Source: Mongoliibacter sp. (GTDB lineage Bacteria; Bacteroidota; Bacteroidia; Cytophagales; Cyclobacteriaceae). Taken from it: a stretch of DNA of 44,031 nucleotides. How positions within the stretch are numbered: the stretch's first letter is position 1; every line of letters starts with the position of its first letter. The notes beneath the pieces are model-generated. The model was not told where the DNA came from and ran no database searches. It was given only the letters and a program-made list of their open reading frames with translations. Shown piece by piece: positions 10,912 through 20,536 of this stretch. The DNA lies in the NCBI RefSeq assembly GCF_007692705.1, contig NZ_REBN01000277.1, positions 1 through 44,031 of the forward strand, in the 5' to 3' direction. A program made the translations under genes and the position numbers.

Positions 10912-11634
10912 ATGAAGAATAAGATTACCTTAATATTTGGCCTGTTTATGTGTATGGCCATGACAGCGATCGCACAGGATGCCGAAGTACAGGCACCATC
11001 TCAAGACAGTGAAGCGGTTCGTAAAAGAAATGAAACTGATCAAAGAATTTACCAAGCAGCGATGCGCTACAACGATTTTTCTGTTGCAAGGATGAAACTT
11101 TTTGAATTGATGGAGAGAAATCCTACAAACACGAGGTACCCGGAGCTTTTGGCAACCCTGTATTTTGATGCAGGACAGTATACCTCTGCAGCAGTTTCTG
11201 CTATTGATCTGCTAGAAATGAACGATAAAAGTGTCACAGGGCTTGAGATTGCTGCATATTCACTGGAACAATTGGGAGCGATGGATAGGGCTTTGCCAAA
11301 TTTTGAGAGGCACTATCTATTGACAGGAAACCTGTTCTCTCTTTACAAAACAGCTTACATGCAATATACGCTTGATAAATCTGAAGAGGCTTTGAATTCA
11401 GTGAATATGCTGATCAAAAACAATAAGGCTTCCAGCGAAAAAGTAGGATTCCCGACTACCGATAACGACACTCAGGAAGTAAATCTGAAAGCTGCAGGTC
11501 TGAATCTAAAAGCTATGATATATATTGCCATGCAAAATAAAGAAGAAGCTTTAGAAGCAATCAACCAAGCACTTGAAGTGCAACCGGATTTTGAATTGGC
11601 AAAAGAAACCAAAGCTGAAATCAGTAATATGTAA
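10912..11634 (+). CDS. secreted TPR-repeat protein
   Basis: The 240-aa protein has an N-terminal signal peptide (about residues 1-22, ending TAIAQD) and a helical body with tetratricopeptide-like pairs. Examples are FSVARMKLFELMERNPTNTR, the NTRYPELLATLYFDAGQYTS stretch, and the C-terminal MIYIAMQNKEEALEAINQAL followed by EVQPDFELAKETKAEI. It is predicted to be periplasmic and to act as a binding scaffold, partner unknown. It lies 9 bp after the nucleotidyltransferase gene and is closed by a strong terminator, so it is probably the third gene of that unit. Function beyond TPR scaffolding cannot be read from the sequence. Confidence 0.85.
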   Translation: MKNKITLIFGLFMCMAMTAIAQDAEVQAPSQDSEAVRKRNETDQRIYQAAMRYNDFSVARMKLFELMERNPTNTRYPELLATLYFDAGQYTSAAVSAIDLLEMNDKSVTGLEIAAYSLEQLGAMDRALPNFERHYLLTGNLFSLYKTAYMQYTLDKSEEALNSVNMLIKNNKASSEKVGFPTTDNDTQEVNLKAAGLNLKAMIYIAMQNKEEALEAINQALEVQPDFELAKETKAEISNM

Positions 11635-11657
11635 TAATTTTCAGAAATAGATTTAAG

Positions 11658-11691
11658 AAGCCCAAGCAATAAAGTTTGCTTGGGCTTTTTT
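11658..11691 (+). terminator. terminator after TPR gene
   Basis: A perfect 12-bp stem (AAGCCCAAGCAA at 11658-11669, complement 11676-11687) with a short loop is followed by a T-run, 24 bp after the stop. This is a textbook intrinsic terminator. Confidence 0.9.
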
Positions 11692-11912
11692 ATGCCTTAT
11701 ACCTTACCTTATTTTTTTCTTAAAGTTTGATACCTATTCTGGTATTGGAATGCCTAAAGTTAAGGGCTAGACATGTCCTTAGTAGGTAGATTTTATGCTA
11801 TGGGAGCAGTTCTGTCTTTTTTAAAATAGTCCTACAATGAGAAATTGGTGAAGTTTCATCCATTTAAGAGAGCACTTCAAAGTAATCTGAAAAAGGAATA
11901 AAATGAGGATAG

Positions 11913-11931
11913 GTGTTCATTGGATGAACAC
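11913..11931 (-). terminator. hairpin directly after the GNAT gene
   Basis: Perfect 8-bp inverted repeat GTGTTCAT / ATGAACAC with a 3-nt loop begins one base after the acetyltransferase stop. It lacks a strong T-run on the minus strand, so it may be a weak terminator or an RNA 3' end stabiliser. The remaining AT-rich bases 11692-11912 hold no feature I can support. Confidence 0.45.
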
Positions 11932-11932
11932 A

Positions 11933-12382
11933 TTAGGGTTGGAGGAAAAACCTCATTTTTTGTTTCCCAGTACTTCCTAATCCCACATAAAATTTGATGG
12001 CTCTGGCATTGAATTCAGGAGTTTGCCATTGTATGTTTTGACAATTATTTTTTCTTGCCTCTTCTCTGATTCGTTCCATGATATCTGCACCAATGCCTTT
12101 TCCCCTACAGTTTTCATTGAGATAAAGACAATCCATGTAGAGAAATGGGGCGGCATCCCAAGTGGAAAAATCAAAAGTATAGGTAGTAAAACCTTCTGCT
12201 TTGCCGTCAATTTCTACAATCCAGCAATTGAGCTGTTTCACTTTTCCGAAAATAGCACCCCTTAAACCTTCGAGCTTGCCTTCTTTGCTGTATTCATTTT
12301 TTTCATATTCAGCATGGGCAGCACATAATTCGATAAGCTCTGGTAAATCCTTTTCTTCGCAAGGTCTGATAATATAGTTCAT
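11933..12382 (-). CDS. GNAT family N-acetyltransferase
   Basis: This 149-aa protein is a GCN5-related acetyltransferase, which moves acetyl groups from acetyl-CoA to an amine; the substrate is unknown. The N-terminal strand-helix NYIIRPCEEKDLPELIELC, the DCLYLNENCRGKGIGADIM segment with the acetyl-CoA loop (RGKGIG, an R/QxxGxG/A box), and the late INWQ-like strand ending ARAIKFYVGLGSTGKQKMRF are all present. An open frame continues 15 residues upstream to 12427. I prefer the ATG at 12382 because the fold starts with MNYIIRP and the extra residues look unlike the family. It has no obvious partner: its neighbour is a small membrane protein gene on the same strand. Confidence 0.88.
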   Translation of the reverse strand: MNYIIRPCEEKDLPELIELCAAHAEYEKNEYSKEGKLEGLRGAIFGKVKQLNCWIVEIDGKAEGFTTYTFDFSTWDAAPFLYMDCLYLNENCRGKGIGADIMERIREEARKNNCQNIQWQTPEFNARAIKFYVGLGSTGKQKMRFFLQP

Positions 12383-12463
12383 GATTGATCTTGGTGTTGG
12401 GTTGTTGGTTAGATGATTTGACATCAAAAATAATTCAATACCCTAAAATAAGGCTTTATACTA

Positions 12464-12694
12464 TTATGCAAAGGTATAATTTGGGAAAATAAAAAAATAA
12501 AGCATTATAGCAGTAACAAATACGGACAATAAAAAGCTGATCAACAAGACTCTTTTAACACTTAAAACTTCCTTATCTTCTCCTTTAATGCTGGAAACCT
12601 GCTTGGTCGCCCCTGGGATAAACCCTTGAATCAGCCCCAAAACTGCCAGAAAGTAAACTGTCAATAAAATCAAAAGGCTTGTAAAAATTTCCAT
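12464..12694 (-). CDS. small two-TM membrane protein, 76 aa
   Basis: I do not recognise a family. The 76-aa protein has two hydrophobic segments, about residues 4-26 (SLLILLTVYFLAVLGLIQGF) and about 48-70 (RVLLISFLLSVFVTAIMLYF). They are separated by a polar linker containing KGEDKEVLSVKR. It is therefore predicted to be an integral inner-membrane hairpin. The ATG start lies 19-26 bp downstream of a TACATTTG promoter-like element on the minus strand. It is 81 bp upstream of the GNAT gene and may be cotranscribed with it. Coding reality rests on the membrane pattern and on this promoter. Confidence 0.65.
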   Translation of the reverse strand: MEIFTSLLILLTVYFLAVLGLIQGFIPGATKQVSSIKGEDKEVLSVKRVLLISFLLSVFVTAIMLYFFIFPNYTFA

Positions 12695-12712
12695 GAGGTC
12701 TTGGTTGCCTTA

Positions 12713-12720
12713 CAAATGTA
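12713..12720 (-). promoter_or_regulatory. possible -7 element of the small membrane protein gene
   Basis: Minus strand reads TACATTTG, a full match to TAnnTTTG, 19-26 bp upstream of the ATG at 12694. A -33 TTG is not evident. Confidence 0.4.
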
Positions 12721-12980
12721 ACTTTGTAGTGGAATTATAAAAGTTAAAATAAATATTTTACCTCTTGATTAGAGAAACTTAACTGTTTATTAATGTTGAT
12801 TTGATAAAAACTTCAAAAGAATAAATGACAGCCTTTAGAAAAAGTCTAATTTAGATCAACTAAATGCAGTAATTTTGAGTTGATACATAAATCAATGTAT
12901 TGCTTTAGTCAATTATAGCCTGCTTTTTGAGTATAAGCTTTCAGAATACCTGGATGATTATCAGCCGATTGAATACTTAA
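12721..12980. other. AT-rich divergent intergenic region
   Basis: The region between the minus-strand small membrane protein and tamB has no open frame with coding character and no RNA gene that I can see. Its right edge runs into the tamB promoter. No strong inverted repeats were found. Confidence 0.5.
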
Positions 12981-13011
12981 TTGAATCAGCTTAATGAAAG
13001 GTATATATTTG
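12981..13011 (+). promoter_or_regulatory. tamB-tamL promoter
   Basis: TTG at 12981-12983 and TATATTTG at 13004-13011 are separated by 20 bp, matching the Bacteroidota primary sigma factor pattern TTG-N17-23-TAnnTTTG. Transcription would begin near 13018, before the tamB open frame opens at 13031. This is the best full promoter match in the window. Confidence 0.6.
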
Positions 13012-13075
13012 TGATTGAATAGGGTTTTAAATTTCACTAATTATCAGACTATACATCCTTAAATTTTTAAAAATA

Positions 13076-16000
13076 TTGGGTATCACCTTGACGGTTCTAT
13101 TTGTCTTGGTGATTGCTTTGATTTTATTTATCAGGAGTCCTTGGGGTCAGGATATAATAGTAAATAAAGCGACTTCCTACGTGAGTGGTAAGACCTCTAC
13201 CAAAGTTTCCATAGACAGACTTTTTGTGACTTTTTCGGGAAATTTATTTCTGGAGGGTTTATTTCTGGAAGATTTAAACGGAGATACGCTTATTTATTCC
13301 AAAAACATAGAGACTGGAGTGGCTATAAGACCATTGATCAGTAGTGGAGATATCAAAATCTCTACTTTGCAATGGGAAGGGTTAAGAGCAAATATTAATA
13401 GGGATGCTGATAAAGGTACTTTTAACTTTGATTTTTTGATCGATGCTTTTACTGAAGAAGAAGATGATGATGATGTCACTGATAAAAGTCCGAATGACGT
13501 AGACAATGCAGGAGAGGGGTCAAAATTTCCCAGACTCACCGTTGGTCCTATTAATTTTAAGGATTTCAGAATCAGGTATTATGATGGGGAATTAGGAGTT
13601 GACCTTAGCGCAGACTGGGATGAAATTCGGGTGAGATTAGATGAAATTGACCTGAACAAAATGAATTTCGGAATAGATGAATTTTCCATTATCGGCTCCA
13701 AAATTGACTACAGGCAATTTAAAGCTTTTCCTGAGCCTGAAGAATCAACAGACTCCGATTTACCACTGCCACTTTTGGTTCTTGAGAGATTTAATATCAA
13801 GCAGGCAAACTGGAAATTTCATTCCATTCCGGATGGCATAGAGGCTAATTTGGATATAGGAGACTTTTGGGTAGAATTGCCAGAGGCTGATCTTGAACAA
13901 CAAAAGATTTTGCTGAAATCATTTGGGCTCCATGATTCTGATATTAACATCAAAATGGTCTCTGGTACTGAATCGCCTTCAAGCTCCGAGCAATCAGTTT
14001 CAGATAGCATTCCTTTTGAATGGCCCGATTGGTTTATAGAATTGTCTGATTTTGATTTTAAAAATAACAACTTCAGCTACCAATCTGATAATGCTAGGTT
14101 GGTTAGGGGAGAGTTCAATCCGGACTTTATCAAATTTGAAGGGCTTAATCTACAGGCACATGGAATTTTCCTAAAAGATAAAAAAACGGGTTTGAATTTG
14201 GATGAGTTTTCATTTAGAGACCACAGTGGTTTGGACTTGAAAAGACTCAGCTTTGAATTAAAAGTCGATGACGAAAAAATTATTTTAGACAACCTGAGAT
14301 TTAGTGCTAATTCCACCAATTTAGAGGCTGGAATGCGGTTGGATTATACCTCCATAGACCAATTGATAAACAATCCTGATAGAAGCTCATTTGAGCTTAA
14401 CCTTAAGTCCTTTCAGACTGATGCTTCAATTGCTTTGTTTTTTGTTCCTGAATTGGGGCAAGAAAATTACTTTAAAGAAATTAGAAAAAAAGGGATTTCA
14501 GCTAGTGGCCACTTAAGGGGGGATATGCAGGACCTAGAAATCCCCAACTTTAAAGCAAGTTACGGCAAGCATACTTCTTTTTTATTGAATAATTTGACCC
14601 TTACGAATTATACAGATGTTGAACAGTTGTATGTTGACCTTTATAAATTTGAGTTTCAATCAAAGGAACGGGAACTAGTTGCATTATTGGCGGAATTTGA
14701 CATTGATTTTGATATTCCCCAAAATATTTCTCTTACCGCCAATGCTAAAGGAAGTATCCACCAACTCCATGCAGATGCTTCACTTAAATCGAGTGACGGA
14801 AATGCATTTTTTAAGGCCGATTTTGAAGATAAAACCAATATTCAATTAAAGACCTCAGTGGAGTTACAGGAACTTGATTTGGGTAAAATACTCCAAATCC
14901 CGGAGTTAAAGCCCATAAGTCTTAAAATGACAGCTGAAGGGGAAGGTTCCAACCTATATGATTTTCAAGGTTTTCTTGATACAGAAATTTCACAGCTTCA
15001 ATGGGCTGATTATGATCTTTCTGCTTTGGTGTTTAAGGTAGAGGCTAAGGATACGGTTGCAGACCTTCTCCTTTCCATTGATAAGGAAATCATTGATGTT
15101 CAGTTTGAAGCAAGAGCAAGATTGGATACAATCAATCCCGAGTTGACATTCATGTTGGATCTCAAAAACTTAGAGACACAGGCCATGAGGCTTACTGCCC
15201 AGGATATCAATGCGAGGATGAAACTAGGGGGAAAGATTTCAGGAAGCATGGATGATCTTAGAGCCGAAATCAAGCTTGAGGATGCCTTTATGTATTATGA
15301 TAGACAAGCATATCCAATAGGGCATATTGATTTGGAAGCAAGACTTTCTGACAGTTTGACTACATTAAAGTTGGATTCAGATTTCTTAAAAGGAGAAGCA
15401 GAAGCCAATAGCTCGGCCCAGGTATTGGGAAATGCCATGCAATCTTATTTTTCTGAATTGGTTACTGGAGAGGCTGACAGCTTACAGAATAAGTCCGTTA
15501 AAGCCAAGGCAGAATTTCAGTTTAAGCCTACACCTTTTATTGATCAGCTTTTGGTTGCTGGAATTGAGGAGTTGGATACAGTAAGTTTCACTTTTAATTT
15601 TGATGCAGCATTAGCCTCACTTCAGACGCAAATATACTTGCCAAACTTAGAATACACTGATGCAAAGATTAGATCCTTTGAGCTAGACCTTGATGGTGAT
15701 TCTAATAGCCTCAGCCTATCTGCCGGTTTTAAGGAATTGTTATATGGCCCTATCGATATGGGTGAAACAAGGGTTATCGGTACTTTTAAGGAGAATGATA
15801 TCAAATTTGCATTTTTATCTCTTTTAGATGATGATCCAATTATCGATCTGAAGTCAGTATTAAAATTAAGTGGTGATACTTTGGTTTACCACATTGATCC
15901 GGAAGGTCTGATATTCAATTCAAGGGCTTGGCAGATTCCTGAATCAAATGCTGTTTATTATGCTGAAAATCACCTCAGGTTTGAAGACTTTGTTTTTTCA

Positions 16001-18091
16001 AGAAATAATCAGGAGTTAAAGCTGAGTAATGAAATCCTAAGTACAGATGAGGAGCATGTCGGTGTTCAGTTCAAAGATTTTAACTTAAGTACATTTACCA
16101 GTTTTCTTAACCAGGAAAATCCCATTGTGAAGGGTACAGCCAATGGAGAGTTTACAGCGGTTAATCTTTGGGAGGCTGTTGGAGTATTGGCAGATTTTAA
16201 GGTAAGTAACCTTGAGGTTTTGGAAATTCCGCTAGGAGTACTCAGTATTGATGCAGAAGCAAGAACTTTGAAGGAATATGATTTTAAATTGGCATTGAAA
16301 GAGGGGATGTTGGATTTAGATTTGGATGGTGTCATTGAAGCAAGTGCAGAAAGCTCTCGTTTGGATCTGGAATTAAGGCTGAATGAATTCCAGATGGCTA
16401 TGATTGAAAAACTGGCTGGAGATGAACTTAGGAATACCCAAGGGTTTTTAAGTGGAAAAGTAAATGTTACGGGGAGTATGCAAGACCCTGTTTATGATGG
16501 GGTATTGGATTTTAACGATGTATCTTTAGTAGTAAGTCAGCTCAATAACAAATTTTCTGTGACAGATGATAAAATCAGAGTTGATAACCTTGGTTTGTAT
16601 TTTGAAGATTTTGATATAAGAGATGAGTCAGGACAGGAATTTAATATTGATGGAAAAATAGATACAGAAGATTTTTCTGAAATAGGTCTGGATCTTAAAA
16701 TACGTTCTGAAAATTTCCAAGTTTTGAATTCTACTCGTAGTGACAACGACCTATTCTTTGGAAGAGCAAATATCAGTTTGGATATGGATGTCAAAGGTAC
16801 AACTGAACTACCAAAACTTGATGTACAGTTGAAAATCAATAATGGCACTAATTTTACTTTTATAATTCCTGAAAGCCAGTTAGACGTAGTGGAACGTACC
16901 GGTGTTGTGATTTTTGTTAACCATGCAGATCCATATGATCTCCTAAACAAGCGGGAAACTGAGATCAGTACAAGGGGATTAGTTGGTTATGATGTCAAAG
17001 CAAATTTGCAAATAGATCCACAGGCTATTTTCAATGTAATTGTTGATGAAAGGACAGGTGACAACCTCAGACTGCAAGGTGAAGCTGACCTCAACATGTT
17101 GATGAATCCAAATGGTGACATCTCACTTTCAGGCAGATATGAAGTTAAAAGCGGACATTATGAACTCAACCTTTACAATCTGGTCAATCGTAGGTTTGAG
17201 TTGGCTGAAGGCAGTTCCGTGATATGGAATGGTGATCCATTAGACGCTAATCTGAATCTCAGGGCTATATACAATGTAAGGACCTCAGCTGCAGAGCTCA
17301 TGCAGGCACAGCTCAGTGGCTCTGGAGCAGACACTAGAAGTCAGTTTAGGCAAGTACTTCGTTTTCAAGTTTATTTGAATATTGGTGGCGAGCTATTACA
17401 ACCTCAAATCAGTTTTGATTTGGATATCCAAGAGCAGGACCGCGGAGCTTTTGGCGGAGCAGTATATAGTAAGATTCAGCAAATTAATGAAGAGGAAGAT
17501 GAGGTTACCAAACAGGTATTTGCGCTTCTTGTGCTAAATCAGTTTTTTCCAACAATGGGAAATGACGGTTCATCTGGAGGGTCGGTCAATATAGCCAGGT
17601 CAAGTGTTTCTCAGGTGCTTTCCTCTCAACTTAATGCCTTATCTGATCGCCTATTTGGCGAGTCAGGATTTAGTCTGGATATGGATTTGGATTCGTTTAC
17701 GGATTATGAGAATGGAGGAGCAGAAGACCGTACACAACTTAATTTAGCAGCGCGGCAAAGACTGATGGATGATCGCCTGATTATATCAGTAGGTGGTCAG
17801 ATGGACGTCGAAGGGGGGGCTCGTGAAAGGGCTGGGCAAGGTGATGCACTTTTTGGAGATGTAAGTTTGGAATATCTGTTGGATGAGAAAGGTCGGTGGA
17901 GAGCAAAAGCTTACCGTCGAAATCAGTTTGAATCTGTGATTGACGGACAACTTATAGTAACCGGAATTTCTTTTATTTTCAATAGAGAATTCAATGCATT
18001 GAAGGATTTGTGGAGACAAAGAGAGGTAGATGAAGCTATAGAAGAAGAAGACTTGGAACTGATAGATGATTTAGACGAAATAGAATATTAA
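13076..18091 (+). CDS. tamB: TamB-like translocation and assembly module protein
   Basis: This product of about 1671 aa is a very long AsmA/TamB-family protein that spans the periplasm as a hydrophobic beta groove. TamB works with an Omp85 partner in outer-membrane biogenesis or lipid transport. An N-terminal membrane anchor ends in LILFIRSPWGQD. More than 1200 residues of repeating beta-rich sequence follow (DFKIRYYDG, GRYEVKSGHYELN and similar), then the C-terminal DUF490 domain with LQGEADLNMLMNPNGDISLSGRY split over about residues 1335-1365. No ATG exists near the start. The TTG at 13076 is the first common start, but the frame is open from 13031. Translating from there adds three basic residues ahead of the anchor, which fits an inner-membrane anchor better. 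The stop overlaps the tamL ATG. Confidence 0.9.
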   Translation: MGITLTVLFVLVIALILFIRSPWGQDIIVNKATSYVSGKTSTKVSIDRLFVTFSGNLFLEGLFLEDLNGDTLIYSKNIETGVAIRPLISSGDIKISTLQWEGLRANINRDADKGTFNFDFLIDAFTEEEDDDDVTDKSPNDVDNAGEGSKFPRLTVGPINFKDFRIRYYDGELGVDLSADWDEIRVRLDEIDLNKMNFGIDEFSIIGSKIDYRQFKAFPEPEESTDSDLPLPLLVLERFNIKQANWKFHSIPDGIEANLDIGDFWVELPEADLEQQKILLKSFGLHDSDINIKMVSGTESPSSSEQSVSDSIPFEWPDWFIELSDFDFKNNNFSYQSDNARLVRGEFNPDFIKFEGLNLQAHGIFLKDKKTGLNLDEFSFRDHSGLDLKRLSFELKVDDEKIILDNLRFSANSTNLEAGMRLDYTSIDQLINNPDRSSFELNLKSFQTDASIALFFVPELGQENYFKEIRKKGISASGHLRGDMQDLEIPNFKASYGKHTSFLLNNLTLTNYTDVEQLYVDLYKFEFQSKERELVALLAEFDIDFDIPQNISLTANAKGSIHQLHADASLKSSDGNAFFKADFEDKTNIQLKTSVELQELDLGKILQIPELKPISLKMTAEGEGSNLYDFQGFLDTEISQLQWADYDLSALVFKVEAKDTVADLLLSIDKEIIDVQFEARARLDTINPELTFMLDLKNLETQAMRLTAQDINARMKLGGKISGSMDDLRAEIKLEDAFMYYDRQAYPIGHIDLEARLSDSLTTLKLDSDFLKGEAEANSSAQVLGNAMQSYFSELVTGEADSLQNKSVKAKAEFQFKPTPFIDQLLVAGIEELDTVSFTFNFDAALASLQTQIYLPNLEYTDAKIRSFELDLDGDSNSLSLSAGFKELLYGPIDMGETRVIGTFKENDIKFAFLSLLDDDPIIDLKSVLKLSGDTLVYHIDPEGLIFNSRAWQIPESNAVYYAENHLRFEDFVFSRNNQELKLSNEILSTDEEHVGVQFKDFNLSTFTSFLNQENPIVKGTANGEFTAVNLWEAVGVLADFKVSNLEVLEIPLGVLSIDAEARTLKEYDFKLALKEGMLDLDLDGVIEASAESSRLDLELRLNEFQMAMIEKLAGDELRNTQGFLSGKVNVTGSMQDPVYDGVLDFNDVSLVVSQLNNKFSVTDDKIRVDNLGLYFEDFDIRDESGQEFNIDGKIDTEDFSEIGLDLKIRSENFQVLNSTRSDNDLFFGRANISLDMDVKGTTELPKLDVQLKINNGTNFTFIIPESQLDVVERTGVVIFVNHADPYDLLNKRETEISTRGLVGYDVKANLQIDPQAIFNVIVDERTGDNLRLQGEADLNMLMNPNGDISLSGRYEVKSGHYELNLYNLVNRRFELAEGSSVIWNGDPLDANLNLRAIYNVRTSAAELMQAQLSGSGADTRSQFRQVLRFQVYLNIGGELLQPQISFDLDIQEQDRGAFGGAVYSKIQQINEEEDEVTKQVFALLVLNQFFPTMGNDGSSGGSVNIARSSVSQVLSSQLNALSDRLFGESGFSLDMDLDSFTDYENGGAEDRTQLNLAARQRLMDDRLIISVGGQMDVEGGARERAGQGDALFGDVSLEYLLDEKGRWRAKAYRRNQFESVIDGQLIVTGISFIFNREFNALKDLWRQREVDEAIEEEDLELIDDLDEIEY

Positions 18092-20379
18092 TGAGTGAAA
18101 GGTTTTACATATTTCTTTGCATGATTTTTCTGCTGAGCTCTTGCGGGGTGAAGAAATTTATTCCTGAGGGTGAGAAATTATACATTGGGGCCGAATTGGA
18201 CCTATCAGCTGAACTTCCCAAAAGAGAAGTAAATGAATTGGAGGATGAATTGGAAGGCTTACTAAGGCCTCAGCCAAACAGTAAAGTTCTTGGTCAGCGC
18301 TTTGGCCTTTGGGCACATTATAAAGGGAGTAAAGAAAAGCCTGGTTTTATCAATAAGTTTCTTAAAAATAGATTTGGTGAGAGTCCAGTCTACTTATCCG
18401 ATGTGCAGCCTGAAAGAACCATGGATATACTTGGAAATAGGATGGAAAACAAAGGTTATTTTTTCTATAAGACGGATTATAAAGTAGATGACAAGGAGAA
18501 ATTTGCTTCCATTAAATATGAAATTGATTTTTCCGAAGGCTATAAATTGAAAACTTATAAGCTTTTGGGAGATACTTTGGGTATCATGGAAGAAATTAAA
18601 AGAGATTTGGACAAAACTGAGTTGAAAGAGGGGACACGTTTTGATTTGGATAAATTGAAATCTGAAAGAGAGCGGATTGATAGGGCATTGAAGTTAAAGG
18701 GGTATTATAACTTTAATGCGGATTTATTGATTTTTGAATCCGACACCAACCAATATGAAAATAGAGGCTATGACCTTTACCTTAGACTTAAAAATGAAGC
18801 GCCTGAAAAATCACTGCATCCTTATACCATTCAACAAATAAGGGTATATCCAAATTTCACTGTAACTTCTGAAACGGAGGATCAGGACACTACCAGGGTA
18901 GGAGGGATCAAGGTGATCCAAGATGATATAGTTTTCCGTCCAGACCTTCTTGAGAATTATATACTTTTTGAACCAGGGCAAAAATTCAACCCTCAAACCT
19001 CAAGATTGACTTCCAATAGGCTCTCCAGTATTGGGAATTTCAGATATGTCAATATTACGTTTCAAGAGAGCGAGGAAATGTTAAATGATGGAACTTACCC
19101 ACTTGATGCCAGGATTTTACTATCACCTTTAGATAAAAGAGGTTTAAGGGCAGAAATACAGGGGGTTACAAAGTCTAATAGTTTTGTGGGACCTGCTCTG
19201 ATTTTGAATTACCAGAATAGAAACCTTTTTCGTGGAGGAGAGACTTTTAACCTAACTGGTAAAGTAGGTTACGAGCAACAGATTGCCTCAGGAAGCAGGG
19301 AAGCACTTAGGTCGATTGAACTAGGACTAACAGGTTCATTGATTTTTCCAAGAGTTTTGTTTCCAGTTCCAATTATGAACAGGTTCAATTACTCAATTCC
19401 TAAAACCAAGATTTCTTTGGGATATGAATATCAAAATAGAACTGATCTTTATCAGCTTAATTCTTATAAAGCTACATTTGGATATTTATGGAACGTCAAC
19501 AGGTATCAGTACCATGAATTTAATCCAATCAGCTTGAGCATTGTGGATTTGGCCAATACTACCCCCGTATTTGAGGAAATCCTTAATTCTAACCCATTTT
19601 TAAGAAGAAGCTTTGAACAGCAATTTATTTCGGGAATGAATTATACCTGGAATTACAATCAGCTGGTGGATTCTGAGCGTAAAAATCCGATTATGATTAC
19701 CTCTACCATAGATTTAGCAGGAAATTTATTTAAAGGTTTAAACAGATTGGTAGGTTCTGAAAATCCCGATTTCATTTTTGGATTGGATTATGCCCAATAT
19801 ATCAAAGGAGAGGTAGACTTTGTATATTACCATAGATTTACAGATGAACATAATTTGGTGACCAGGTTCTTTGGTGGTTTAGGTGTTCCTTTAGGGAATT
19901 CTTCTTCTTTACCATTCGTGAAGCAATTTTTTGCCGGTGGACCAAGAAGTGTCAGGTCTTTCAGGATAAGGTCTTTGGGCCCTGGTGTTTTTGTGCCTCA
20001 AAGTATAGGTACTGGAGGTTTCTTTGATCAGGCGGGAGACATAAGATTAGAAGGAAATATGGAATACAGGTTTCCTTTCAATAAGTATCTGAAGGGAGCT
20101 TTTTTTGTCGATGCCGGAAACGTATGGCTTTATAATGAAAATGAGGCACTCCCAGGAGGTAGGTTCAGTAGTGACTGGGCGGAAGAGCTTGGAGTAGGTG
20201 CTGGATTTGGATTGAGAATAGATATCCAGCTTTTTGTACTAAGGCTTGATTTGGCCATACCGGTTCGTAAGCCTTGGCTGGAACCTCAAGAAAGATGGCA
20301 ACAAAGTCTTGAGTTTAGAAGTGGGGAGTGGAGGAGAGAAAATATGGTTCTTAATTTTGCTATAGGATACCCGTTTTAG
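18091..20379 (+). CDS. tamL: TamL: lipoprotein TamA-like Omp85 outer-membrane protein
   Basis: The 762-aa protein is an Omp85/BamA-superfamily barrel of the type called TamL in Bacteroidota, a TamA relative carrying a lipid anchor. The signal peptide ends in LLSSC with lipobox Cys18. POTRA-like segments occupy about residues 20-340 (YKLKTYKLLGDTLG, LHPYTIQQIRVYPNFT, LRAEIQGVTKSNSFVGPAL). The C-terminal 16-strand surface-antigen barrel contains FFAGGPRSVRSFRIRSLGPG, whose RSF-R-R segment resembles the conserved loop 6 motif VRGF/Y of Omp85 proteins, and it ends FAIGYPF with terminal Phe. Its ATG overlaps the tamB stop (TAATG), so the two are translationally coupled. A terminator follows at 20488. 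Confidence 0.92.
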   Translation: MSERFYIFLCMIFLLSSCGVKKFIPEGEKLYIGAELDLSAELPKREVNELEDELEGLLRPQPNSKVLGQRFGLWAHYKGSKEKPGFINKFLKNRFGESPVYLSDVQPERTMDILGNRMENKGYFFYKTDYKVDDKEKFASIKYEIDFSEGYKLKTYKLLGDTLGIMEEIKRDLDKTELKEGTRFDLDKLKSERERIDRALKLKGYYNFNADLLIFESDTNQYENRGYDLYLRLKNEAPEKSLHPYTIQQIRVYPNFTVTSETEDQDTTRVGGIKVIQDDIVFRPDLLENYILFEPGQKFNPQTSRLTSNRLSSIGNFRYVNITFQESEEMLNDGTYPLDARILLSPLDKRGLRAEIQGVTKSNSFVGPALILNYQNRNLFRGGETFNLTGKVGYEQQIASGSREALRSIELGLTGSLIFPRVLFPVPIMNRFNYSIPKTKISLGYEYQNRTDLYQLNSYKATFGYLWNVNRYQYHEFNPISLSIVDLANTTPVFEEILNSNPFLRRSFEQQFISGMNYTWNYNQLVDSERKNPIMITSTIDLAGNLFKGLNRLVGSENPDFIFGLDYAQYIKGEVDFVYYHRFTDEHNLVTRFFGGLGVPLGNSSSLPFVKQFFAGGPRSVRSFRIRSLGPGVFVPQSIGTGGFFDQAGDIRLEGNMEYRFPFNKYLKGAFFVDAGNVWLYNENEALPGGRFSSDWAEELGVGAGFGLRIDIQLFVLRLDLAIPVRKPWLEPQERWQQSLEFRSGEWRRENMVLNFAIGYPF

Positions 20380-20487
20380 AATAGTTTAAAGATTGCTGAC
20401 AAGTTTGCTTTAAGGAGCTCAGCTTAGGTAAAATCAAAATTTGGAAAGATTAAAAAATCTAACCGACATCAACATCATTTAAAACAT

Positions 20488-20521
20488 AAAAAAACCCGGC
20501 TTGAAAAAGCAGGGTTTTTTT
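20488..20521. terminator. bidirectional terminator between tamL and csbD
   Basis: AAAAAACCC-GGCTT pairs with AAGC-A-GGGTTTTTT with one mismatch and a short loop. The A- and T-runs on both sides make it usable from either strand: it would end tamL (plus) and the csbD-like gene (minus). Confidence 0.75.
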
Positions 20522-20536
20522 AAATGCAAAAGTTGA

